Shown in pieces: positions 10,198 to 25,518 of a DNA stretch of 64,000 nt (the stretch's first letter is position 1; every line of letters begins with the position of its first letter). Both the position numbers and the translations under genes were made by a program. This stretch comes from Lacticaseibacillus pabuli (GTDB lineage Bacteria > Bacillota > Bacilli > Lactobacillales > Lactobacillaceae). The stretch lies in NCBI RefSeq assembly GCF_028736235.1, contig NZ_CP117884.1, positions 434,001-498,000 of the forward strand, in the 5' to 3' direction. Under the pieces are notes generated by a model. That model saw nothing but the letters and a program-made list of their open reading frames with translations, had not been told where the DNA came from and did not search any database.

Positions 10198-12354
10198 ATG
10201 AGGAACAGACGTAATAGCCTGTTTGGTAGCACCTTCACTTACTTGATTATGTTTATCCTGCTAGTAGCCGGATTCGGTTACTTTATGCGTGGGGGCAGTG
10301 ACTCGCCAACAGAGTCAATTAAGTCGAGTGAGTTTGTTACCGATTTAAGGCAAGATAAAGTTAAAGAATTTTCTATCCAGCCAAGTGGCAGTGTGTACAA
10401 GGTCTCAGGTGAATACCGGAAGGCACAGACTGGCAAACAGTCCCAAACCATCTTCGGTTCCACGAAGACCAAGGTTTCCAAGTTCACATCGATCGTGCCT
10501 GGCACGGATAGCTCAGTGAAGAACATCCAGACACTCGCTGCGGATAACAAGGTCAAGAATTCGACGTCCGAGGAATCCCAGTCCGGTGTTTGGGTCTCCC
10601 TGCTGATTACCGTGGTGCCAATGCTGATCATCCTTGTGTTCTTCTACATGATGATGAACCAGAGCGCCCAGGGTGGTGGCGGCGGCAACCGCATGATGAG
10701 CTTCGGCAAATCACGCGCAAAGCAGTCCGACAGCAAGAAGAACAAGGTGCGCTTCTCTGATGTTGCGGGTGCCGAGGAAGAAAAACAGGAACTGGTTGAA
10801 GTTGTTGAGTTCCTGAAGAATCCTAAACGGTACCTTGAATTGGGCGCTCGGATTCCATCTGGTGTCCTGCTCGAGGGGCCTCCTGGTACTGGTAAAACGC
10901 TCTTGGCCAAGGCCGTTGCTGGGGAAGCGGATGTTCCGTTCTTCTCCATCTCCGGTTCTGACTTCGTTGAAATGTTCGTCGGTGTCGGGGCTTCCCGTGT
11001 CCGTGATCTGTTTGACGAAGCTAAGAAAAAGGCACCAGCTATCATCTTCATTGATGAAATTGATGCCGTTGGTCGCCAGCGTGGTGCCGGTATGGGCGGC
11101 GGTCACGATGAACGTGAACAAACCCTGAACCAGTTGCTGGTTGAAATGGACGGGTTCGATGGGACCGAAGGCGTTATCGTCATGGCCGCGACTAACCGTT
11201 CTGATGTGCTTGACCCAGCCTTGCTGCGTCCAGGCCGTTTTGACCGGAAGATTCTGGTTGGCCGTCCTGACGTCAAGGGCCGTGAAGCCATTCTGAAGGT
11301 CCACGCCAAGGGCAAGCCATTTGCCGATGACGTTGACTTGAAGGTGATTGCCAAGCAGACACCTGGTTTCGTTGGTGCCGATTTGGAAAACCTGCTGAAC
11401 GAAGCTGCGTTGACTGCTGCACGTCGTAATAAGAAGATTATTGACGCCAGTGATGTTGACGAAGCCGAAGACCGTGTTATTGCCGGGCCAGCTAAGAAGG
11501 ACCGTGTCATTACTGAAAAAGAACGTCGCACCGTGGCGTACCATGAAGCCGGGCATGCGATCATTGGGTTGGTACTTTCCGACTCACGTGTCGTTCGTAA
11601 AGTCACGATTATCCCTCGCGGCCGTGCCGGTGGTTACGCGATCATGCTCCCTAAGAATGACCAGTTCCTGATGAGCAAGAAGGACCTGAACGAACAGATC
11701 ACCGGACTTCTTGGTGGCCGAACTGCCGAAGAAATTATCTTCGGTCAGGAAAGCACTGGGGCTTCCAATGACTTCGAACAGGCAACTCAGCTTGCCCGCA
11801 GCATGGTTACCACTTACGGGATGAGCGATAAGATCGGGACAGTTACACTTGAACGCGAAGGTGGCCAGCCATTTGTTGGCGCCCAGTACGGTCAGGGTGC
11901 TGGCTACTCGCAGGATACCGCAACGAAGATTGACGATGAAGTTCGTCAGATTATCGACACGGCACACAAGCGGGCTTACGAGATTATCCAAGAGCACCGT
12001 GATGCGCACAAGGCAATTGCCGAAGCGCTGCTCAAGTACGAAACTCTTCAGGAAGATCAGATTCTGTCATTGTTCAAGACAGGGAAGATGCCTGAAAAGA
12101 AGAACCCATTCCCTAGCGAAAAGGCTGCCACCTTTGAGGAATCAAAGAAGGCCCTCGAGCAAAAGGAAGAGGAACGTCGTGCTAACGGTAAGTTGGATGA
12201 CAAGTCAGATGATGATGCTTCGACGGATGACGTCAAGGCAGATGAAGCTGATACGACACCAACAGACGATCAGCAGGTTGAGGACAAGAACGTCCAGAAG
12301 CCTGACGATACGTCAGATGAGCAAGATGATAACAAGCCGGACGACCAGGACTAG
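10198..12354 (+). CDS. ftsH: ATP-dependent membrane zinc metalloprotease FtsH
   Basis: A membrane-anchored AAA+ hexameric protease that degrades misfolded membrane proteins and some regulators. The 718 residues show TM1 near 9-26, an extracytoplasmic domain, and TM2 near 132-155. Next come a Gly/Arg linker, Walker A GPPGTGKT at 228-235 region, Walker [10 protein letters not shown], second region of homology RPGRFDR and the zinc site HEAGH at 449-453. The C-terminal tail of about 70 residues is strongly acidic and low-complexity (Asp, Glu, Lys, Thr), as in many lactobacilli. ATG 10198 is supported by GGAG. A strong terminator follows. Confidence 0.97.
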   Translation: MRNRRNSLFGSTFTYLIMFILLVAGFGYFMRGGSDSPTESIKSSEFVTDLRQDKVKEFSIQPSGSVYKVSGEYRKAQTGKQSQTIFGSTKTKVSKFTSIVPGTDSSVKNIQTLAADNKVKNSTSEESQSGVWVSLLITVVPMLIILVFFYMMMNQSAQGGGGGNRMMSFGKSRAKQSDSKKNKVRFSDVAGAEEEKQELVEVVEFLKNPKRYLELGARIPSGVLLEGPPGTGKTLLAKAVAGEADVPFFSISGSDFVEMFVGVGASRVRDLFDEAKKKAPAIIFIDEIDAVGRQRGAGMGGGHDEREQTLNQLLVEMDGFDGTEGVIVMAATNRSDVLDPALLRPGRFDRKILVGRPDVKGREAILKVHAKGKPFADDVDLKVIAKQTPGFVGADLENLLNEAALTAARRNKKIIDASDVDEAEDRVIAGPAKKDRVITEKERRTVAYHEAGHAIIGLVLSDSRVVRKVTIIPRGRAGGYAIMLPKNDQFLMSKKDLNEQITGLLGGRTAEEIIFGQESTGASNDFEQATQLARSMVTTYGMSDKIGTVTLEREGGQPFVGAQYGQGAGYSQDTATKIDDEVRQIIDTAHKRAYEIIQEHRDAHKAIAEALLKYETLQEDQILSLFKTGKMPEKKNPFPSEKAATFEESKKALEQKEEERRANGKLDDKSDDDASTDDVKADEADTTPTDDQQVEDKNVQKPDDTSDEQDDNKPDDQD

Positions 12355-12372
12355 CGCCTGTGTCTAAGGATG

Positions 12373-12398
12373 AAGGACTCGCCTAGCGAGTCCTTTTT
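12373..12398 (+). terminator. Intrinsic terminator after ftsH
   Basis: A perfect 10-bp stem (12373-12382 with 12386-12395) and a 3-nt loop, with the run of five T overlapping the end of the stem. Confidence 0.9.
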
Positions 12399-12450
12399 GT
12401 TTGCGAATGTGCGCGAGCCGTAGCAGAGTTCTGAAGCTGAGGAAACTTTG

Positions 12451-12459
12451 TGTTATGCT
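12451..12459 (+). promoter_or_regulatory. Extended -10 promoter of hslO
   Basis: TGTTATGCT is an extended -10 without a recognisable -35. It lies 37 bp before the hslO start. Confidence 0.45.
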
Positions 12460-12495
12460 GGTTGCTAGATTTTAATTCGGAAAGGAAATTTTATC

Positions 12496-13380
12496 ATGGG
12501 AGACTACTTAGTTAAGGCGATGACAGCTGACGGCATGTTCCGTTTGTACGCTGTGGACGCCACAGAAACCGTTCGTGAGGCGCAGAAGCGTCATGACACC
12601 TGGTCCGCACCAAGTGCCGCACTCGGCCGCACGCTCGTCGCTACGGGCCTGCTAAGCGCAGCAGAGCTGAAGAACAAGGATGACATGCTGACGGTTCGTG
12701 TTCAGGGCGATGGCCCTGCCGGCATGATTGTGGCAGACGGCGCTGCTGATGGGACCGTTCGCGGCTACATTCAGGAGCCCCACGTCCACTTGCCATTGAA
12801 CCTTGTTGGCAAGATTGATGTCGCACAGACGGTCGGCAAGAACGGGATTCTTGCGGTGACCAAGCTGCTGGCTGGGGGCGAACCTTTTACGGGACAGGTC
12901 CCACTGGTTTCTGGTGAACTGGGCGCTGACTTTACCTACTACTTGGCCAAGTCGGAACAGATTCCAGCCTCCGTTGGGGTTTCCGTCTTCGTGAACAGCG
13001 ATAATACCATTGGCGTTGCGGGTGGCTTCCTTGTTGAGGCCTTGCCTGGTGCTACGGATGAAAAGCTGCGCAAGTTGGAAGAGGATATCAAGACCCTGCC
13101 ACTCGTTTCTGAAATGCTACGTCAGGGACTGAAGCCAGAAGAAATTCTCGACCGCGTGGCAGGTGGTCAGCGGCTCATGATCTTGGGCCAGAATGACTTT
13201 GCCTTCAAGTGCAGCTGCAGTAAGGAACGTTTTGCCAAGTCACTGGCGACGTTGCGCACCAAGGAACTGCAAGAAATGATCGACGAAGATGGTGGCGCGG
13301 AGACAACGTGCCGTTTCTGCGGGAACAAGTACAACTTCTCCGCTGACGAATTGGCCGCAATCATTAAGTCCAAGGATTAA
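12496..13380 (+). CDS. hslO: Redox-regulated chaperone Hsp33
   Basis: A holdase chaperone that is switched on by oxidation, when its zinc is released. The 294-residue protein keeps the four zinc-binding cysteines in the C-terminal domain: C239 and C241 (CSC) and C272 and C275 (CRFC). The N-terminal Hsp33 fold begins DYLVKAMTADGMFRLYAVDA. The family length is about 290. GGAAAGGA lies 8-10 bp before ATG 12496. It is followed after about 60 bp by dusB, as in other lactobacilli. Confidence 0.96.
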   Translation: MGDYLVKAMTADGMFRLYAVDATETVREAQKRHDTWSAPSAALGRTLVATGLLSAAELKNKDDMLTVRVQGDGPAGMIVADGAADGTVRGYIQEPHVHLPLNLVGKIDVAQTVGKNGILAVTKLLAGGEPFTGQVPLVSGELGADFTYYLAKSEQIPASVGVSVFVNSDNTIGVAGGFLVEALPGATDEKLRKLEEDIKTLPLVSEMLRQGLKPEEILDRVAGGQRLMILGQNDFAFKCSCSKERFAKSLATLRTKELQEMIDEDGGAETTCRFCGNKYNFSADELAAIIKSKD

Positions 13381-13402
13381 CTTTGTACTTACTATTGGTC
13401 AG

Positions 13403-13411
13403 TGTTACAAT
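13403..13411 (+). promoter_or_regulatory. Extended -10 promoter of dusB
   Basis: TGTTACAAT lies 31 bp before the GTG start of dusB. No convincing -35 is seen. Confidence 0.4.
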
Positions 13412-13441
13412 TGGACAAAATAATTTGATGAGGTGAAATCA

Positions 13442-14437
13442 GTGGCTAGTTGGCACATTGGTGATATTGAAATTCCAAACCAGGTTGTCGTTGCGCCCAT
13501 GGCAGGGGTAACGAACGCCGCCTTCCGCGTGACCGCGAAGGAGTTTGGTGCGGGTCTGGTTGTCTGTGAAATGATTTCAGACCGCGGGATTATGTACAAC
13601 AACAAGAAGACACTGGGCATGATGTTTGTCGACCCACGTGAACACCCAATTTCCATCCAGATTTTTGGGGGTACGAAGGAGACGCTGGTTAACGCGGCGA
13701 AGTTCGTTGACCAGAACACGCAGGCGGACATCATCGACATTAACATGGGCTGCCCGGTGCCTAAAGTGACGAAGACAGACTCAGGGGCACACTGGCTCCT
13801 TGATCCGGATAAGGTTTACGAAATGGTGGATGCCGTGGCACACGCCGTGAACAAGCCTTTGACCGTCAAGATGCGTACCGGCTGGGATGAAGACCACATT
13901 TACGCGGTTGAAAACGCCAAGGCGGCTCAGGCTGGTGGCGCGCAGGCGCTCGCGATGCACGGCCGGACCCGCAAGCAGTTGTACTCTGGTCATGCGGACT
14001 GGAACATTCTGGCAAAGGTCAAGGAGAACCTCGACATCCCGTTTATTGGGAACGGGGATGTCCGGAGCCCGCAAGATGCCAAGCGGATGCTTGATCAAAC
14101 AGGGGCGGATGCAGTCATGATTGGCCGTGCTGCGCTGGGGAACCCTTGGATTCTCAAACAAGTTGCACAGTACCTCGATAATGGTGAGCTCATTCCAGAG
14201 CCAACGCCACGCGAGAAGGTTGCGACGGCGAAGCTGCAGCTCCAACGTCTGGTTAACCTGAAGGGTGAAGACCTGGCTGTGCGCGAGTTCCGTTCACAGG
14301 CGGCTTACTACCTCAAGGGTATTCCGCGTTCTGCGAAGACACGTGCTGCTGTTAACTCGGTCAACACCCAGGCGGAAGTTGATCAGATTTTCGATGAATT
14401 TGTCGACAAACTAGAAAACGAGCCAGTTCGGCGTTAA
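13442..14437 (+). CDS. dusB: tRNA-dihydrouridine synthase
   Basis: An FMN enzyme that reduces specific uridines of tRNA to dihydrouridine. The 331 residues include VVVAPMAGVTNAAFR at the N-terminus, the catalytic loop MGCPVPKV with the active Cys at residue 104, MRTGWDE, the FMN-site histidine in MHGRTRKQLYSG, and GNGDVRSP. The start is taken as GTG 13442 because GAGGTG lies 6 bp before it; the GTG at 13433 would overlap that ribosome site. The gene lies between hslO and lysS, a common Firmicute order. DusB is the usual family name here; the exact uridine position is not shown. Confidence 0.93.
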   Translation: MASWHIGDIEIPNQVVVAPMAGVTNAAFRVTAKEFGAGLVVCEMISDRGIMYNNKKTLGMMFVDPREHPISIQIFGGTKETLVNAAKFVDQNTQADIIDINMGCPVPKVTKTDSGAHWLLDPDKVYEMVDAVAHAVNKPLTVKMRTGWDEDHIYAVENAKAAQAGGAQALAMHGRTRKQLYSGHADWNILAKVKENLDIPFIGNGDVRSPQDAKRMLDQTGADAVMIGRAALGNPWILKQVAQYLDNGELIPEPTPREKVATAKLQLQRLVNLKGEDLAVREFRSQAAYYLKGIPRSAKTRAAVNSVNTQAEVDQIFDEFVDKLENEPVRR

Positions 14438-14455
14438 TAATTTACAGAAAATTGA

Positions 14456-16033
<1,578 letters not shown>

Positions 16034-16049
16034 TTTTGAAAAACTTTTT

Positions 16050-16079
16050 GCCGGTTACGCGCTCGCGTGACCGGCTTTT
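16050..16079 (+). terminator. Intrinsic terminator after lysS
   Basis: Stem 16050-16060 with 16065-16075, one wobble pair, loop GCTC, then TTTT. Confidence 0.8.
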
Positions 16080-16203
16080 GTTTGCGATAATTCGGGTTGA
16101 ACGGGTTGTGAAAGGTCACACAGGCGTGTAAATACGCAAAAACATTAACCAAATAACGCTCTGCTAGCTGTTACGTTCGGGTTTTGCTAGTGTTCAGCAT
16201 GAC

Positions 16204-16232
16204 TTGACGCTAATCGCGGTGGCTGATACTAT
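16204..16232 (+). promoter_or_regulatory. rRNA promoter P1
   Basis: TTGACG, 17 bp, TACTAT. It lies 260 bp upstream of the 16S gene. Confidence 0.75.
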
Positions 16233-16287
16233 AGTTAAGTCGCAACGGGGAAAACAATTTCTTCGAAAAACGATATGAAATAAGCGC

Positions 16288-16316
16288 TTGACATCACGTC
16301 TTACGCTTGATAAGAT
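16288..16316 (+). promoter_or_regulatory. rRNA promoter P2
   Basis: TTGACA, 17 bp, TAAGAT: a near-consensus promoter about 150 bp before the mature 16S end. Confidence 0.85.
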
Positions 16317-16467
16317 ATCAAAGTTGCGTCAGAGATAGTTCTTTGAAAACTGAACAAAGTTTCGTAATAATGGTAGGTTATCCAGCTGAAAAATGCTGAA
16401 AACAATTAACACATTTGCGAAGTCAATTTCGCTTTTAACAAACAATGAGCTTGTAAGAAAGCTCTCT

Positions 16468-18049
<1,582 letters not shown>

Positions 18050-18138
18050 ATCACTTCAAGCCGTAAGGCAGCGAAGTGATACGGAAAACCAACCATTAGA
18101 AACTTTGTTCAGTTTTGAGGGAACTATCCCCACCTATT

Positions 18139-18213
<75 letters not shown>

Positions 18214-18245
18214 TTGCACCAAATTTAATAGTATTACCTTTTTAT

Positions 18246-18318
18246 GGGGGCTTAGCTCAGTTGGGAGAGCACCTGCTTTGCAAGCAGGAGGTCATCGGTT
18301 CGAACCCGTTAGCCTCCA
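18246..18318 (+). tRNA. tRNA-Ala (TGC)
   Basis: Acceptor GGGGGCT/AGCCTCC with one wobble, anticodon loop CTTTGCAAG giving TGC. Second tRNA of the 16S-23S spacer. CCA is not encoded. Confidence 0.97.
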
Positions 18319-18469
18319 TTGATTATCCCGTTAGGGATGGTCAATGGTTCAAAACTTTGTACTTTGAAAACTGGATATCATTGTTTTAAATGCCGAGAAC
18401 ACAGCGTATTTGTTTTAGAGTTTCTAATAGAAATTCGATCGCGACCAGCAATATTTTTAATATTGTTTA

Positions 18470-21388
<2,919 letters not shown>

Positions 21389-21467
21389 AGCAGTCGCAAA
21401 TATGCGGTTCGAAGTATTAAAACAATGATAGCCAGTTTTGAGAGCATAAAGTTCTCAATTGAATAGA

Positions 21468-21583
21468 GTGTGGTGGCAATAGCGAGAAGGATACACCTGT
21501 TCCCATGCCGAACACAGAAGTTAAGCTTCTCTACGCCGATAGTAGTTGGTGGGAAACTGCCTGCGAGGGTAGGAAGCTGCCGC
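21468..21583 (+). rRNA. rrf: 5S ribosomal RNA
   Basis: TGTGGTGGCAATAGCGAGAA near the start, CACCTGTTCCCATGCCGAAC in the middle and GTAGGAAGCTGCCGC at the end fit 5S of about 116 nt. It follows 23S by about 80 bp. Confidence 0.95.
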
Positions 21584-21592
21584 GCTCAAAAT

Positions 21593-21665
21593 GGAGGATT
21601 AGCTCAGTTGGGAGAGCGTCTGCCTTACAAGCAGAGGGTCACAGGTTCGAGCCCTGTATCCTCCA
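21593..21665 (+). tRNA. tRNA-Val (TAC)
   Basis: Acceptor GGAGGAT/ATCCTCC, anticodon TAC. First of ten tRNAs behind 5S. Confidence 0.97.
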
Positions 21666-21667
21666 TT

Positions 21668-21740
<73 letters not shown>

Positions 21741-21760
21741 TCCCAGTAGATACACGCCAT

Positions 21761-21844
21761 GCGGGCGTGGCGGAACTGGCAGACGCGCTAGATTTAGGTT
21801 CTAGTGGTATTATTACCGTGGGGGTTCGAGTCCCTTCGCCCGCA
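21761..21844 (+). tRNA. tRNA-Leu (TAG)
   Basis: Class II tRNA with a long variable arm (TGGTATTATTACCG), acceptor GCGGGCG/CGCCCGC, anticodon TAG. Confidence 0.96.
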
Positions 21845-21874
21845 GTTTCAGCATATTCCCAGACGGGAAAACAT

Positions 21875-21947
21875 GCCGACTTAGCTCAGTTGGTAGAGCG
21901 TCTCATTTGTAATGAGAGGGTCGGGCGTTCGAATCGTCTAGTCGGCA
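21875..21947 (+). tRNA. tRNA-Thr (TGT)
   Basis: Acceptor GCCGACT/AGTCGGC, anticodon loop ATTTGTAAT giving TGT. Confidence 0.97.
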
Positions 21948-21963
21948 TTAACTAAATATTCAT

Positions 21964-22035
21964 GCGGAAGTAGTTCAGTGGTAGAACATCACCTTGCCAT
22001 GGTGGGGGTCGCGAGTTCGAATCTCGTCTTCCGCT
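21964..22035 (+). tRNA. tRNA-Gly (GCC), copy 1
   Basis: Acceptor GCGGAAG/CTTCCGC, anticodon GCC. Identical to the copy at 22324. Confidence 0.97.
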
Positions 22036-22047
22036 TTTTCATAAGTC

Positions 22048-22133
22048 GCCGGGGTGGCGGAATTGGTAGACGCAGCGGACTTAAAATCCGCCGGTGAGTG
22101 ATCACCATACCGGTTCAAGCCCGGTCCTCGGCA
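22048..22133 (+). tRNA. tRNA-Leu (TAA)
   Basis: Class II tRNA with long variable arm, acceptor GCCGGGG/CCTCGGC with one wobble, anticodon TAA. Confidence 0.96.
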
Positions 22134-22156
22134 TTGTGAGAGTTAGTTAAATATTT

Positions 22157-22230
22157 GCACCCATAGCGCAACTGGATAGAGTGTCTGACTACGAATCAGA
22201 AGGTTGTAGGTTCGATCCCTACTGGGTGCA
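22157..22230 (+). tRNA. tRNA-Arg (ACG)
   Basis: Acceptor GCACCCA/TGGGTGC, anticodon ACG (A34 presumably converted to inosine). Confidence 0.97.
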
Positions 22231-22235
22231 TTGTT

Positions 22236-22309
22236 CGGGAAATAGCTCAGCTTGGTAGAGCACCTGGTTTGGGACCAGGGGGTCGCAGGTTCGAATCCTG
22301 TTTTCCCGA
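22236..22309 (+). tRNA. tRNA-Pro (TGG)
   Basis: Acceptor CGGGAAA/TTTCCCG, anticodon loop TTTGGGA giving TGG. Confidence 0.97.
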
Positions 22310-22323
22310 CTTTTTATAATAAT

Positions 22324-22395
22324 GCGGAAGTAGTTCAGTGGTAGAACATCACCTTGCCATGGTGGGGGTCGCGAGTTCGAATCTCGTCTTCCGCT
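22324..22395 (+). tRNA. tRNA-Gly (GCC), copy 2
   Basis: Base-for-base duplicate of the tRNA-Gly at 21964. Confidence 0.97.
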
Positions 22396-22409
22396 TTTTT
22401 TAATACCAT

Positions 22410-22483
22410 CGGGAAATAGCTCAGCTTGGTAGAGCACCACGTTCGGGACGTGGGGGTCGCAAGTTCAAATCTTGTTTTCCCGA
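22410..22483 (+). tRNA. tRNA-Pro (CGG)
   Basis: Same body as the TGG isoacceptor at 22236; differences are confined to the anticodon stem-loop and T arm. Anticodon loop TTCGGGA gives CGG. Last tRNA of the cluster. Confidence 0.96.
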
Positions 22484-22488
22484 TAACT

Positions 22489-22518
22489 GCCGGTCATCTT
22501 CGGATGATCGGCTTTTTT
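22489..22518 (+). terminator. Intrinsic terminator of the rRNA/tRNA operon
   Basis: A 10-bp stem GCCGGTCATC/GATGATCGGC with a stable TTCG loop and six T. Confidence 0.93.
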
Positions 22519-22592
22519 GTACCCAATACAAATAACAGAATATGGTGTATCAGATCAGAAATAACAAAACACCCATTATTATTTATTACTGA

Positions 22593-22621
22593 TTGCACAA
22601 TAAAATATTCGTGTATATAAT
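22593..22621 (+). promoter_or_regulatory. Promoter of the lectin/MucBP surface protein
   Basis: TTGCAC, exactly 17 bp, TATAAT, in AT-rich DNA. It leaves a leader of about 95 nt before ATG 22722. The rest of 22519-22721 shows nothing else. Confidence 0.75.
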
Positions 22622-22721
22622 CAAATTGTAAAATTGGTATACAAGCAGATGCAGCTTTAAATATCAATGATTATATTACTTCTGGTTAGACTGGTTTACG
22701 TACAATTGGGAGGACGTAAAG

Positions 22722-25367
22722 ATGACTGGAAAAGACATGATGGGCTCCAATATAATAACACGTGTTAAGTTATACAAGTCAGGCAAGCTCTGGGTTGCAG
22801 CCATCGTCACGATTGCTGGGTTCGCAACTGTGACCGTAACGCAGACAACCACGACGTTTGCTTCAGCTGACGCACCGACAACAAGTGTCGCTGAACAAGC
22901 AAACAATCCACAAAAGTCTGATGTGGCACAAACACAGGACGATGTGGTAGAACCAGTGTCCACGCCGCAGCAAGCTACAAATACGCCAGAAACGACACCC
23001 GAAACACCGGGACAAGCTGTTGATGCGATTGTGCAAGAAAAATCCGCTATCAATCCTAGTGAAACTGCTGTGAACAAGTCGACGGCGTCCAAGCAAGAAG
23101 CAAGTTCACAACAAACGGGCACGATGTCCGCGGACAAAGACCAAAGCAAGACAGAGGCAGTTAGGGTAAATGAAGCGGATGCGTCTCCAGTTGATCCAGC
23201 GGGTACGGCAAAATCACCCATCGAAACAAGTAATCCCTTAGTCACGACCAAGGATAGCAATGGTGACGTCTCGGTAGATCCGGATCATACCGGCGAAAAC
23301 GGTGTCGCAATTACCCCGGTCGAGACAAAGGACTACTTCAACGCCCAAAATAAAGACAAACAGCAACTGACGATTGATGATACCGGTGCCGTTGTATTGA
23401 CAGACGGGACAATTTACATGAAATACCCGCAATACAACAAGGGCCTGGGACTGTTGGTCGCGAATCAACAAATTGATTTTAAATCCAATTTTTCATTGGA
23501 CGTGACGATGTCTGCCAAGTATGATCCAGACACAATGAAAAATGCGAATAACATCATCTGGCTTGGCGGCGATGGGACTTCCCTGTTCTTCGCGCCACTT
23601 GATGCCAGTGAGTTGAGCGAAAAGGCGGTTCCAGGAGAATTTCTTGGTCTCCCTAAACCCTATAATACGGATGGTAAAGATGTCCTCAGTTTCAACATTT
23701 CGACAAATGCACGGAATAACATCGTCGGATATACAGACAAGGAAGATGCCAACCAATGGTACGTATTCCAGGGCAATGCGAACGCCCTAGAACCCGTGGA
23801 TGACGTCGTCGCCACTGGAATTGCAATTGGCCAAGAGAAGGGACAGGTCTCCTACAACTTTAATATGAATTACAAGGCGGCCAATCGCGAAATCACGACA
23901 ATCGTAACGGACGAGTTAACCAACACCCAGTTGCAGAAATGGACTTATGCTATTCCGAATTCTTGGAGCAATGAAACCTACTCGATGGGCGTGTCTGCCT
24001 CAATCGCTGACTCGCGGGCAACCTATACGGCAAAGGTCAATTCGTACACCTACACGCCAGTTAAAGGCACTCTGAACATTGCTGCACAAGGTTTGCCGAG
24101 TGATGTTGAACAGCCTACACAAACTGGGATTAAAGGTATGGCGGGGAACATTGTGGCCTTCTACCCTGCTGGTACAACACCAACCACCATGGACGAGAAC
24201 GGGGTTGCCGTAGCTACAGCCATCGAGGTGCCGGCAATTGACGGCTACACGTTGAAGGACACTCAATTCGTGACAATTGGCGCGGATGCCACCACGATTA
24301 CACTGAATTACCACAAGCCAACCAGTATCGATGTCCATTACTTCGGGGATGATGGGCGCGAATTACAGCCGGCCACCGAGATGACGGGTGATGTCGGGGC
24401 GAAATACTCGCTGGCGGGCGCACCAAAATTTGAAGGCTACACTTTCAAGGCCGCCACATCCTCTACCAACAACAAGGAGAACGTGTTCATTGACGGTCCG
24501 CAGACCGTCACTTATCTCTACACGAAGGATGTGGTCGCAAGTGCAGGGACGACGGTTCACTTCTTCGATGAAAACGGCAACCAGATTGCTGACAGTCAGA
24601 CGTTCTCGGGCAACGTCGGAGAGACCTACGATTCCGCGCCAGCAACCATTGACGGTTACACCTACCAGCATTTGAGCGCTGATTCAGCACCTGTTCGCGG
24701 GTTGCTGAGCACAGCGGCTGAGACAGTTAACTACCTCTACACCAAGGATCCCGTGGCGGGGGCACCGGTTCGCGTATCCTTTGTTGATTCTTCAGGCAAT
24801 GTGCTCCGAGCAGATGAAACCTTAACGGGTAATATTGATGATTCGTACAGCGTCGCACCGGTTGAAATTGCGGGTTACACTTATCAGGGGCTGGCGAACT
24901 CATCCGGCCCTAAGTCTGGCCTGATTGCTTCGGCTCCCCAGCGCATCATGTTTATTTACAAGAAGAATGCGACGCCAACAACTGGCACGACCCCTACCTT
25001 GCCACAAACAGGTGGTGGGACCATCACGGATCAACCCGCGGTGACACCAGCACCGACCGCCGCAGTTCCGACTGTAGTTCCAGCTACACCAGAACTGCCA
25101 GCAACGGGTGGCACCTTAAGCCCAACGGAGCCAGTACACAACGCACTACCAGATACACATTCTGCGGCAACACCACAGCAGATTGCGGCAAGCACTAGCG
25201 CCCGCGCATCCCGGCCGCGGCTCATCGCAAATGCGGTTAGCCAGACAAAACAGGTCACATTACCGCAGACTGGTGAGCAGCACAACCAAGTATTGGCGCT
25301 CATCGGTGCTGCTTTACTCGGCCTGACAGCACTATTCGGGCTGCAACTGCGCCGCCGTGAGAAATAA
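22722..25367 (+). CDS. LPxTG cell-wall protein: KxYKxGKxW signal, L-type-lectin-like domain, MucBP repeats
   Basis: An 881-residue secreted protein. Residues 1-47 hold a long signal peptide with a KxYKxGKxW-type motif (KLYKSGKLW), and a Thr/Gln/Glu-rich stalk follows to about 200. Residues 205-447 read like a bacterial L-type (legume) lectin domain, from YFNAQNKDKQQLTIDD to VNSYTYTPVK. A weak MucBP-like repeat comes next, then three clear MucBP repeats from about 538, 612 and 685 (VHYFGDDGREL, VHFFDENGNQIA, VSFVDSSGNVLR). A Pro/Thr-rich linker leads to the sorting signal LPQTGE at 847 with hydrophobic tail and RRREK. Two further LPxTG-like motifs, LPQTGG at 760 and LPATGG at 792, lie in the linker. 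Probable sortase-anchored adhesin for mucus or glycans. GGGAGG precedes ATG 22722. The KxYKxGKxW type is known from accessory-Sec clients. Confidence 0.88.
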   Translation: MTGKDMMGSNIITRVKLYKSGKLWVAAIVTIAGFATVTVTQTTTTFASADAPTTSVAEQANNPQKSDVAQTQDDVVEPVSTPQQATNTPETTPETPGQAVDAIVQEKSAINPSETAVNKSTASKQEASSQQTGTMSADKDQSKTEAVRVNEADASPVDPAGTAKSPIETSNPLVTTKDSNGDVSVDPDHTGENGVAITPVETKDYFNAQNKDKQQLTIDDTGAVVLTDGTIYMKYPQYNKGLGLLVANQQIDFKSNFSLDVTMSAKYDPDTMKNANNIIWLGGDGTSLFFAPLDASELSEKAVPGEFLGLPKPYNTDGKDVLSFNISTNARNNIVGYTDKEDANQWYVFQGNANALEPVDDVVATGIAIGQEKGQVSYNFNMNYKAANREITTIVTDELTNTQLQKWTYAIPNSWSNETYSMGVSASIADSRATYTAKVNSYTYTPVKGTLNIAAQGLPSDVEQPTQTGIKGMAGNIVAFYPAGTTPTTMDENGVAVATAIEVPAIDGYTLKDTQFVTIGADATTITLNYHKPTSIDVHYFGDDGRELQPATEMTGDVGAKYSLAGAPKFEGYTFKAATSSTNNKENVFIDGPQTVTYLYTKDVVASAGTTVHFFDENGNQIADSQTFSGNVGETYDSAPATIDGYTYQHLSADSAPVRGLLSTAAETVNYLYTKDPVAGAPVRVSFVDSSGNVLRADETLTGNIDDSYSVAPVEIAGYTYQGLANSSGPKSGLIASAPQRIMFIYKKNATPTTGTTPTLPQTGGGTITDQPAVTPAPTAAVPTVVPATPELPATGGTLSPTEPVHNALPDTHSAATPQQIAASTSARASRPRLIANAVSQTKQVTLPQTGEQHNQVLALIGAALLGLTALFGLQLRRREK

Positions 25368-25402
25368 GCAAGTTAACAAATCAAGGAATAGTGTAACAAC
25401 AG

Positions 25403-25435
25403 GGACCGCTGATTGCTCGGAATCGGCGGTCCTTT
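25403..25435 (+). terminator. Terminator after the lectin/MucBP gene
   Basis: A 12-bp stem (25403-25414 with 25421-25432, one wobble), 6-nt loop, short T run TTTG. Confidence 0.65.
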
Positions 25436-25518
25436 GAATTCCCGTCGATATTGACGGTGCAATGATGTCTTGATAATCGTATACTAAAGGGTAAATAACT
25501 ATGACTGGTGGTTGCTGT

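Larger units (their letters stand above)
16034..16467 (+). promoter_or_regulatory. lysS terminator and rRNA operon control region
   Basis: No gene is seen in this 434-bp stretch. An intrinsic terminator at 16050-16079 (11-bp stem, four T) ends lysS. Two sigma-A promoters follow. P1 has TTGACG at 16204 and TACTAT at 16227; P2 has TTGACA at 16288 and TAAGAT at 16311. Both have 17-bp spacers. A boxA-like CTTTGAAAACTG block at about 16340 recurs before the 23S gene at about 18362. Confidence 0.8.
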
